Assembly (NCBI GenBank): GCA_037953625.1 | Contig: CM075655.1 | Span: 123,387,001-123,451,000, forward strand | Origin: Crotalaria pallida | Lineage: Eukaryota > Streptophyta > Magnoliopsida > Fabales > Fabaceae | Direction: 5' to 3' | Length of the DNA: 64,000 nt | Program-made: the position numbers and the translations under genes | The notes under the pieces: generated by a model | Seen by the model: only the letters and a program-made list of their open reading frames with translations | What the model was told of the DNA's origin: nothing | The model's database searches: none | Part shown: in pieces, positions 12,937 to 21,447 of the stretch | Layout of the letters: each line of letters opens with the position of its first letter | Numbering within the stretch: the stretch's first letter is position 1

Positions 12937-13275
12937 GACAGAGGCTCCAGTGCATGTTATCTGTGCATGTTATCCGGTGCATGCCTTTTTTTTGGTTTTT
13001 TTTTTTTATTTTTTAAAATTTAATTAATTAAAAAATATTCTATGCGTTTTCTTTTTTACCGATATAAATTGATTTTTATAATTTGGATTTATTTTTTTCT
13101 TTTACTCTGTGTTCTTAAAAAACTGTACTGAGTAAAACTGTATTCAAAATTTACATATTCTAATAAATCTGTATACGAACTTGTGTTAAAAAATATTCTA
13201 AATAAATCTGTATTAAAAAAAATAAAAATCAAAAATAAAATTTTCACATGCACCGATGCATATCGGAGCCGCCCC
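12937..13275. mobile_element. 339-bp inverted-repeat element with 9-bp TSD
   Basis: Perfect 9-bp direct repeats TTTTAGAAC (12928-12936 and 13276-13284) bracket the element. Its ends are imperfect inverted repeats sharing GGCTCC and TGCAT motifs (left 'gaggctccagtgcat', right 'atgcatatcggagccgcc'), and 'gtgcatg' is repeated three times near the left end. A 9-bp TSD suggests a Mutator-type non-autonomous element. It has no coding capacity. Confidence 0.7.
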
Positions 13276-13659
13276 TTTTAGAACCCATAAAAAAATATAG
13301 GTCACTTTTTCAACTATCTACCATTGCATTAAACTCTTTGTAATTTTGGATTAAGCCCTATGAAGAAGTTTTGGCATACACTTTATCATTTTCTACTGCA
13401 ATGCAGTCATGCTATAATTTTGATTTTTTTTTTTCAGTCTACAATTTATTTGCTCATTGAAAAGGTCAATACCATTTACTTTTCAAGAAAGTTTTCAATT
13501 GCCTTTTATTAATGCTACGGAACATGTCGTGGTGAGGTTCGAAAGTCATTTTTGTCATCCAAACTCCAAAGTATCTGGTGTTAACTTAATAAGAGTGGAA
13601 TAACAAATAAAAACTAAAAGCCGAGTAGAAATCATTTGGTATATGCTAAATTTATAGAG

Positions 13660-13830
13660 GTTGGCCGCAGTGGAAATAAATAACACTGAAATTTTATCTG
13701 AGATTAGGGGTTCAAATCTCGTAGTCACCATTTTAGGAAGGGCTTTACCTAATCACCCCATCCATAAATCTCACAGGTATATGCCTATGGGGTATCCACC
13801 AATCAGAGATGAAATTATTTATTACTAACT
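13660..13830 (+). mobile_element. tRNA-derived SINE-like repeat
   Basis: Pol III-type internal promoter boxes are visible: an A box within gttggccgcagtgg (13660-13673) and a B box within ggttcaaatctcg (about 13709-13721), about 48 bp apart. Downstream sequence resembles a SINE body. Ends and TSD are not clear. Confidence 0.45.
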
Positions 13831-14422
13831 TTGCAAGATTTTATACTTTCCCTTTCTATATATACTCCATTTTCTTTCCTTGAAGAGTAAAAGATCATAT
13901 GTAGTAGTTGATAGTCTAAGCTTTCTGAAATTGAAGTTGGTTGTTTGAATAAAGTGATGCAACATTCCCTTCAAACTGGTTCTATTTCTTAAAGAGATGA
14001 GAATGCATCCCTATAAAGTACTGTAATAAAATAACAAGTGACACAAGAATAGGATTCAACTCTTCAGTGGTGGGGGCATGGTTGCCTATGGTGCAGTGGT
14101 GGTGAATACACGGTTTCACAAAAGATGCATTTTAACTTGAACCACACAAAATTTCCTTTTCACTGCCACGTAAGAGAACCTTGATCAACCCCCTTTCACC
14201 AAAGAGCTCTTTTATCAACCTAGTGTATCAATTATAATAATAATAATAATAATTAAAAAAAACAGTTTGAATAAGGAGCCACTCAGTCACTCACAATTAC
14301 AACGGCCATGAATGTAGAATAAAGCATATGCTCCACTTTAGTTTAAACTATGGGGATGAGAGGATGGGTATTTATACCTCTCGAAACCGTGTCTTGAGGG
14401 AATCAAAAGGCTGAAGCTTCTC
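13831..14422. promoter_or_regulatory. Upstream region of the calmodulin-like gene
   Basis: This is AT-rich flanking DNA containing 'gccacgtaag' (about 14165, an ACGT core) and an (ATA)n tract at about 14235-14250. No gene is seen. Confidence 0.4.
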
Positions 14423-14430
14423 TATATAAA
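14423..14430 (+). promoter_or_regulatory. TATA box of the calmodulin-like gene
   Basis: TATATAAA-type sequence within tctatataaagcagtc, about 80 bp upstream of the ATG at 14507. This is a good position for a TATA element with a short 5' UTR. Confidence 0.65.
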
Positions 14431-14506
14431 GCAGTCATAATCTATTATCATTCACAGTACAGCCAAACATTTGTATATCTCTTGTATTTCTATCCAGAAA
14501 TAGAGA

Positions 14507-15085
14507 ATGTCCAACATGAGCTTCCTTAAGTTTCAGTATAGCTTCTCAGGGAAGCCCACCTCTCCACGCAATAATCTGCCCCAGAAGAGCAGCTTCAAGT
14601 CAAGACAGACATCAAGTGCAGGTGCAGGATCGAGTTTCCAGCCAAAAGCAGAAGAAATGAAATGGGTGTTTGAGAAATTCGACACCAACAAAGATGGTAA
14701 GATTTCTCTTGAAGAGTACAAGACAGCTACAAGGGCCTTGGATAGGGGCATTGGGGACACTGAAGCAGTTAAGGCATTTAAAGTCATGGACACTGATGGA
14801 GATGGGTTCATTGACTTCAAAGAGTTCATGACAATGTTAAACGGAGACACTGGTGAGCGTAGGATAAAAGAAACTGAGATAAAGAATGCTTTTCAAGTAT
14901 TTGATTTGAATGGTGATGGGAAAATTAGTGCCGAGGAATTGTCCCAAGTTCTAAAAAGGCTAGGAGAAAGTTGCAGTCTTGGTGCTTGTAGAAGAATGTT
15001 GAAGGGAGCGGATGGAAATGGTGATGGTTTTATAGATTTAAACGAGTTTATGAGGATGATGATGAGTGGAAAGAAACTTGCTTAA
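14507..15085 (+). CDS. Calmodulin-like protein with four EF-hands, 192 aa
   Basis: This is a single intronless frame from ATG 14507 to TAA 15083-15085. After a Ser/Lys-rich N-terminal extension (residues 1-47) there are four canonical EF-hand loops at residues 59-70, 95-106, 133-144 and 169-180. Each starts with Asp, has Gly at position 6 and ends with Glu, so all four should bind calcium. Length and the lack of introns are typical of plant CML calcium sensors, which change partner binding when calcium rises. The next Met (residue 4) is an alternative start. A TATA box lies about 80 bp upstream. The particular CML subgroup cannot be fixed without a search; partners are unknown. Confidence 0.93.
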   Translation: MSNMSFLKFQYSFSGKPTSPRNNLPQKSSFKSRQTSSAGAGSSFQPKAEEMKWVFEKFDTNKDGKISLEEYKTATRALDRGIGDTEAVKAFKVMDTDGDGFIDFKEFMTMLNGDTGERRIKETEIKNAFQVFDLNGDGKISAEELSQVLKRLGESCSLGACRRMLKGADGNGDGFIDLNEFMRMMMSGKKLA

Positions 15086-16409
15086 GTGATCATATATTTT
15101 GGTAAAAGCATTATCTGTGTGTTAGAAACTTGGGCAAAGAGGGGGATAATCTTGATCAATGGTTCTGAAATCTGAAGTTTGTGTTATCTTTGAGTGTTTA
15201 GTTTCTTCTTATTTTTATAGTTTCGGGTGCTAAGTAGATGCTGCAGTTAAAGTATGGAGATTATCATCCTTTGTTAGTATGATTAAATAGATAGTTTTGT
15301 TACTTTGTCTTTGATTTCCTGTCTTCTTGTTTTCTCATCAGGGATGAGTTTTCCTATTTTAACTGATATGGCAAATGCTTATACAAATGTAAAATGATCT
15401 TATGCATGCATAGAGAGTGACACATCCATATGTGAGTGATTTTTAACTCAAACAAGCGAACCATCATGGGTAAGCACAACTCTTATCTGCATCAGTTTAC
15501 TACTTTATATCTATCACTTAGCAAAACCTACGAACTCATCAATTTCAATTAGCCAACAAATTGTATTCATAGAATATCAACAGTAACAAAGAGAAAAGAT
15601 GTAATATACGGCAGGAAATTTTTTTAAAAATTATATAAAGTGAATAACTAGAGAAGTTACAAATTTTAAAAAATAACTTTCACGCTTTCAAAATGTTAAT
15701 ATTTCTTTTTTGATAAATGTTGTAAATATTACTCTACTCCATAATAAGAATGAATTAATAATTTGAGTAGAAGCACGGCTTTCAAACAAATGCATATGCA
15801 TTTTAAGTGAAGGGATAATATTTTTTTTAACAATATACACATGTATCAGATACTAGTATTTGATAAGACTCAACTCACCTGCTGTGTTAAAAAAAAATTT
15901 AACACATCTAAGCCTTGTAGTGTAACTCTGAAAGAAATTACTAATCAATTCAATGAATTCATGTATTTATGTAGAAGTTGGGATAATTGTTTTTGTCATA
16001 TTGTCTTTTCATTTCTTCTTCACTTTGCATTTGAGAAATGTTGAAACAGAAATTATTGAATTGTCAAAAGTAGTCATTTCTTGAGAGAGGCATAAAAAAA
16101 ATTTTAAAAAAAAAGAAGCGTTTATTTGGGGTAAAAATCCTAAGCATTCAAAATCTACGTAAAAACCCAAAGCATTCATTTGGGCACAAATAATCCCTCC
16201 CTATTCAAAGCAATGAGGGAGCTTCAAGTATTTTAGCATAAAATTCTACTCATGAAAAGAAGTTATTAAAAAATCTGGCCAGTAGATGTTCTTTGTAACA
16301 GTGACTACTCACTGGAGATTCAAAGCAATGTGGGAGCTTCAAGTCTTCAACCACTCATAAGGAGTGCAAGCAATCAAATTCTCTGCTTTCTTTGGCCAAA
16401 AGCAACTCT
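15086..16409. other. Intergenic region with the 3' flank of the helicase-like gene
   Basis: It contains the 3' UTR of the calmodulin-like gene (to about 15300) and, on the right, the 3' UTR of the minus-strand helicase-like gene. AT-rich; the small frame at 15841-16044 has no recognisable content. Confidence 0.5.
16203..16345. repeat. Two-copy direct repeat in the helicase-like gene 3' flank
   Basis: The segment beginning attcaaagcaatg.gggagc is present at 16203-16230 and again at 16318-16345 with a single difference in about 27 bases; the copies are 115 bp apart. It lies just downstream of the stop codon at 16410 (minus strand). Confidence 0.8.
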
Positions 16410-18029
16410 TTATAAGATGTCGAGAATCTGCAACAAGTTCAACATATTTATCCACAAGACCAGTTAAAAAACAAAAAGAAATGCTTATAAAAACAGAAAA
16501 CATAGTTCAATACAACAACAACAACACGGCCCTTCTGTCAAGCAAACTTACTTGCATTGGCATCTCTTGCATGATAATACCGCTGCTTTCTTCAAGACTT
16601 TTTAAAGCAACCACTTCCCCACCAACAACCATATTGATGACAATTCCATCTGCACATTAGTGAGGAATTAGCAACACTGCAAAAACCCAAACCATCACTT
16701 ACAAATACTATAGAACTTGGGGGCAAAAGAAAGGACCAGCTGTTAAACAAGTTGCCATACGCCTCCCATATGTTTCCTGTAGTAAACATAAAAAATGACG
16801 AGAAACATAGAAAGAATACATTAGGAGGCAGATAAAGATAATATATACACACACCACCCGATCAGCATTCTTCAGTAATGCTGAACAAGTGAAGGTAACA
16901 CCTAGCTGGGTGTATGATTCTTGAGAAACAAAACTCCAATCGGAGAACCAAAAAAGTTAAAAAAAAAATAAAAAGGGAATGGGCTCCCTTCTGTCACTAG
17001 CAAGTATTAGTAACTGCACAATGCACAGAAAGTATCCTAATACACAAAACTCAAAAGCAAAGTTTCACAATCTAAGGAGCAAAGGAACTAACAGCATAAG
17101 CATATTAGTCGCCAATCAACACCGTGTTCGGGAAGTGACACCACAAATCAGAATCGAGAAATAATATGATGAGAACTACTACTTCAGTTGAAAGAAAAAG
17201 AAGTCTGGAAAAACACTATATGCAAAAGAATGTCACACATGAAGGAACGCGAACGCAGACATGGTAAATATGGAGTATAGAGAGAAAAAAGAAAAGACCT
17301 TCTTTGCGGGTAAGTCGTAGTTAATGAGAAGATGACTGCACAAGGGAGGCTCGCCGGAAGCAAGGAGAGGAAGGCAAGTGTCAGTTACGATGATGACGTG
17401 AGATCTATCGTCATCCTTCCCCACCTCATCATCCTCTTTAGTATGATTAATCTGGTTCCACCTTGTTGTGACTTGACGAAATTTCTCCAGAGTAAAAGCA
17501 CGCTCATCTTCGGGAAGGTCACTGTACTGAATATTGAAAACATTAAAAAACGAACGAAGGGAAGGGAAGGAAATAATACGAGTAATAAGCAGGAGTAGGA
17601 GTAATACCAAAGGGGAAATGGAAATGAAAGGGAGGGAGGAAAGAGAAGAGGAGAGAGAGTCAAGGTCGTCGCGGGAGGTGCAACAGAGAACAATAGGCAA
17701 GCAATGACGTCGTCGACCCACCAAATCAAGCAAATCAACCACTGTTTGCTGCACACAGAGACAGACCCATTCATTCATAATATTAATATTAATATTATCT
17801 TGATGATGAATTAAAATACACTCATACAGTAGAGTAGTGTACCATTTTGAATTGAAGCCTGTCAACTGCAAGGTAGAAGTGGCGTGACTGGCTGCAAAAT
17901 TAAAGAAAAGGATAGGGTCGAAGAGAGAGCGAGGGAGGGAGGGAGTTGTGAAATGAAAGAATGAATGAATAGTAGTTACCCGGTGTAAGACGGCGGAGGA
18001 GATGAAGCTTCAACGGTATCGATTGCCAT
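16410..18029 (-). CDS. eIF4A-like helicase C-terminal-lobe-only protein, 207 aa
   Basis: Seven exons join in phase on the minus strand: 18029-17980, 17891-17843, 17748-17608, 17526-17299, 16776-16737, 16649-16552 and 16427-16410 (TAA). All introns are GT-AG. The start context gccATGG is strong. The protein aligns by eye with the second RecA-like lobe of DEAD-box helicases: residues 34-60 (VVDLLDLV..., like the segment before motif IV), 123-130 (VIIVTDT, motif V start), 146-153 (LLINYDLP) and 176-202 (ending EMPMQ, as in eIF4A). There is no N-terminal lobe with Walker A or DEAD motifs. The ARGxD part of motif V and the HRxGRxGR of motif VI are absent, replaced by GRRMATCLTAD. It should therefore not be an active ATPase. 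A conserved non-catalytic role is inferred; a decaying gene is less likely because the frame and splice sites are intact. Confidence 0.8.
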
Positions 18030-18107
18030 GGCTCCTCCTCCACCGGCGCTTCAAGGGAGGTGCTGCATCGCTTTAGCTTCAACCAAACCAGCTTTATAAT
18101 TATAATA

Positions 18108-18414
18108 CTTTCTCCGTCCTCGTTTTTACTTATTTCACGCAAATTAAAAAAAAGTAGTTATTATACTTAATTTTAAGAAAAAATATGTTTACTTTTCAAA
18201 TTTATCCTTACTTAAATTTTATATTTCTCTTTCCTACTTTAATTACCATGCATCTTGTTTTATGGAAAATAACAAAGAATTTATTGCAATATGAAAGCAA
18301 CTATGATGGGCATATTTGAAAAAAGAAAATTAATACTACCTAAATATCTTAAAACGATTTATAATTAGTGATACAAAATTCTTATTTTAGTGTCTATATT
18401 TAAAGATGGAGGGG
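18108..18414. mobile_element. Stowaway-like MITE beside the helicase-like promoter
   Basis: Terminal sequences tactttctccgtcctcg (left) and taaagatggaggggta (right) are degenerate inverted repeats of the CTCCCTCCGTC type bounded by TA. Its left end is about 78 bp from the ATG at 18029, so the element forms most of the proximal upstream region of that gene. Confidence 0.55.
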
Positions 18415-18457
18415 TAACAAGAAAAAGAGAATAATGCCTTAATATTTGCTATGCAGG

Positions 18458-19323
18458 TAGCGGGCCGGGCTCGGGCCGCCCGACAACTTTTTTTTAATTT
18501 TTTAAACAAAAAAAAATCTCACAATCAAGATAAAACTTGAAAAAAAAAAGACTACATTCCCCAATTTTTGTTTTTGCTGTAACATCTTTTTCTTAAGAAA
18601 CCATGCCGAATAATAATGATAATGATGAAAAAAACACAAAAGCAAACTAGTTGACTAGAGCCATGGAAAGGGAAAAACAAACTCATGTACCTTGCCAGCA
18701 TCACAATCCGGAAGCCCAAAAGATAAAAAAAACTTAAAAAAGAATCTAATGAAGTTTCAAAAATGTAATGTAATGTTTATTTTCTACTTAGTGTCGAGAT
18801 TCTCTTTAATTCATTCGGTCTATTCCATGTCCATTGACTATGAAGAAGCAACTCCAACTCAAACAATGGTACAACCATTGTTGGCAAATGGATCCTGAAC
18901 TACATGATACGAGGGATAAATGGTTGGAGGATATCTCGAATAATAATTATTTTCCATTAACATGGTTCCATTATTCGGTTGTTCCTCTATTGGTTCTGCT
19001 TCTTCAATACTTAAAAAACAACATGGTCGAACTTCTTTCTCAACTTCAAGTCAATTGAACAGAATCAATTCCATTTCCAATTACCATCAATTGATCCCTG
19101 TTTTCCCCTTCTAGTGATACTGAATTCACACCTGTTTAATTTTTGTTTTTTTTTTTTAACTTCGCGCTACCCGGACGGGTTTCGGGCCGGCCCGCTTCGG
19201 ACTCGGGTCTTGACCGGGTCGTGCTAAAAAGGCCCGGGAATAATTCGGGCTCAAATTTTGTTACCTAAGCCCGGATTTAATGCAGGCTTATTCGGGTCAG
19301 GCCGGGCCGTTTTGCCGGCTCTA
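18458..19323. mobile_element. Non-autonomous element with GC-rich ends, possibly hAT-like
   Basis: Two GC-rich ends (TAGCGGGCCGGGC at left; ...GCCGGCTCTA at right, which reads TAGAGCCGGC in reverse) enclose an AT-rich middle. Flanking octamers TATGCAGG and ATCGCAGG agree at only 5 of 8 positions, so the TSD is weak. The interior (18690-19060) has gene-like composition, including a frame with DPELHDTRDKWLEDISNN, which I do not recognise; it may be captured host sequence. Confidence 0.45.
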
Positions 19324-20064
19324 ATCGCAGGACAGCAGGAGCTGTTGAATGAATGAAGAAGGGTGGGTCGGAGACAGACGCGGAGGTTGGGTTATGGAGT
19401 TATGGGCTTATTATCATTTTTGGCCCATTGAATTTTTGGCCCCATTGAATTTTTCCCCAATTTTTCTGTGAAAAAGTTTAAAATGCTCTTAGGATTAAAT
19501 AATTTCCAAATTCAGGGTATCGAGAATTTCAAAAATTACACTTTCCACACATTTCTATCCAATATATATTCTGACTCATTGATGAAGTCACATTAGTGCA
19601 TGAAAGGGTGATAAAAAACAAAGTTTTTTTTATTATAGTAATATGTTTTTTTTAGTAATTAATCAATTTAATTCTTGTAATTTTTGAATTAAATTAGTTC
19701 CTGAAAAAAAAAATATGAGTCACATTAGTCCAATGATGTTAGTGATCCTTAATGTGGATTAATTGAATGATCAAAACGATGTTATTTAGGCCAAAATATT
19801 AAACAAAAATAGCTAATGATAAGTTAAATTAGTCCATAAGATAACGAGCACGGGTCAAATTAGTCCCTGGATTTTTGGATTACTAACAAGTAACAACAAT
19901 GACTAATGTATTTAAATAGACATGTATTTGATGGTTTGTTTAACACATCAACAAATTATCAATTTTGTATTGATCAATCAATAACAATTAAAAGTTTACA
20001 ATTTCTAATTTTTTTCATAATTACTTTAACTTTAGTTTTGGACAAAACTTTTATCATTTTTTAT
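19324..20064. repeat. AT-rich dispersed repeat, unresolved
   Basis: Bases about 19630-20060 contain recurrent 'aattagtccct'-type segments. The part at 19950-20060 resembles 44990-45090 (shared 'caatcaataa/tcataatt', 'tttcataattactttaa' and 'ttggacaaaa'). Ends not defined; no gene. Confidence 0.4.
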
Positions 20065-20082
20065 GATCATTGTAAAACAGAC

Positions 20083-20383
20083 AACAACAACAATTAAGCC
20101 TTTGTCCCACTAGGTGGGGTCGGCTACATGGATCAAACGACACCATAAAGGCCTATCATAGATCATGTCTTTTGATAAGGCATTGATTGCCATATCCTTC
20201 TCAATTGTTTCGCCTATAGTTTTTCTAGGTCTTCCTCTTCCTCTAGCCCTTGTAGTACCCTCCATTTGGTCTACCCTCCTAACCGGGGCTTCCACCGGTC
20301 TCCTCCACACATGCCCAAACCACCTAAGACGAGATTCAACCATTTTTTCAACAATAGGAGCAACCCCAACTTTTTCTCGAATA
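20083..20383 (-). mobile_element. 5'-truncated RTE-type LINE fragment with 18-bp TSD
   Basis: Perfect direct repeats GATCATTGTAAAACAGAC (20065-20082 and 20384-20401) flank the insert. The minus strand encodes the C-terminal end of a LINE reverse-transcriptase polyprotein (WFGHVWRRPVEAPVRRVD, then RGRGRPRKT, ending HVADPT) and finishes with a (TTG)n-type tail (20083-20097 on the plus strand is the CAA repeat). This is the 3' structure of plant RTE elements. Only about 300 bp was inserted, so it is dead on arrival. Confidence 0.9.
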
Positions 20384-20432
20384 GATCATTGTAAAACAGA
20401 CTAATAAGAAAAATAATATTATATTGATTTAA

Positions 20433-20952
20433 GGCTTATTTATGTATTTAGTCCCTAAAAGTTTGGAGTGTTTTGATTTTGGTCTCTGTAAGTTTTTTTT
20501 ACCTTGACTCATCCTTAATTGTTTTGAAATTTTGGTTTTAGTCCTTGTTGTTAAGAAAAATACTTTAACTATTGACGTGGCTAACGGAACGTCACATCAA
20601 CATACACGTGTGCAAGTTTGGAATGTCACGGTATGATGACGTGGATGATCCGGACACGCTGGCGCAAAAGGGTCACACCCAATCCACAAACACATTCTGG
20701 TTGGACCTTGGCCCTTTTGGTTCTACTGGTCCGAGTCATTCACGTCATCCTATCGGTGACATGCAATACTTACACACGTGTATGCTGATGCGGTGTTTCG
20801 TTAACTACATAAACAATTAACGAATTTTTCCTAACGGTAAGGACTAAAACCAAATTTGCAAAATAATTAAGGATGAGTTAAGGTCAAAAAAACTTCTAAG
20901 GACCAAAATCAAAACACTCCCAACTTTCAGGAACTAAAACCATAAATAAGCC
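20433..20952. mobile_element. Mutator-like MITE, 520 bp, perfect 9-bp TSD
   Basis: The ends GGCTTATTTATG and CATAAATAAGCC are inverted repeats that continue inward for roughly 190 bp with high identity. The flanks carry identical 9-bp repeats TTGATTTAA (20424-20432 and 20953-20961). A 9-bp TSD with long TIRs is diagnostic of Mutator-like elements. There is no transposase; the open frame at 20572-20820 is incidental. Confidence 0.9.
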
Positions 20953-20961
20953 TTGATTTAA

Positions 20962-21207
20962 ATATAAAAAAAAAGTCAACTAACCTCTTTATTCTTGTTC
21001 ATTTTCAAGGTAATCTTTTTAAAAACATTTTTAGTATAAAATTATTGTCTCATTTAATTTTTACTTTATTTTTGATAGTACTTTCCTCAATGCACATCTA
21101 TATTTTAATAAGATTTAAAAAAAAATAAATATAATTAATTAACTTGCTTACTGAGTTTTCTTTTTCTTTTTTTTCTTATATTACAAATTGGTGCAATATT
21201 ACCTGAA
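20962..21207. other. AT-rich upstream region of the membrane-protein gene
   Basis: Nothing beyond AT-rich flanking sequence is visible between the MITE and the TATA box at 21208. Confidence 0.4.
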
Positions 21208-21215
21208 TATAAAAA
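21208..21215 (+). promoter_or_regulatory. Candidate TATA box of the membrane-protein gene
   Basis: TATAAAAA within ctgaatataaaaaggatcc, about 240 bp upstream of the ATG at 21448. The distance implies a 5' UTR of about 200 bp. Confidence 0.5.
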
Positions 21216-21447
21216 GGATCCGACTAATGAAATTTAGAGCTGCAGATGCAGAGGATCGAGTACCCAGATTGTGAATCTTGTTTTGGGTTTCGAACACTCT
21301 CATGATTCCTTTGGTTCTCTCATTTTGTCATTTTCTTGCAGCTCACGTTTTCTTCCTCTTCCCCATCCCTCGGGACCCACAGGACACACATTTTTCTGAT
21401 TTCTTTCTTGATTGATTTGCATGTTAACGTCTTCTTGATCCATTACC

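Noticed and set aside
18690..19060. Plastid DNA insertion
   Set aside because: The text has a vaguely organellar composition, but I could not match it to any plastid gene, so it is not called.
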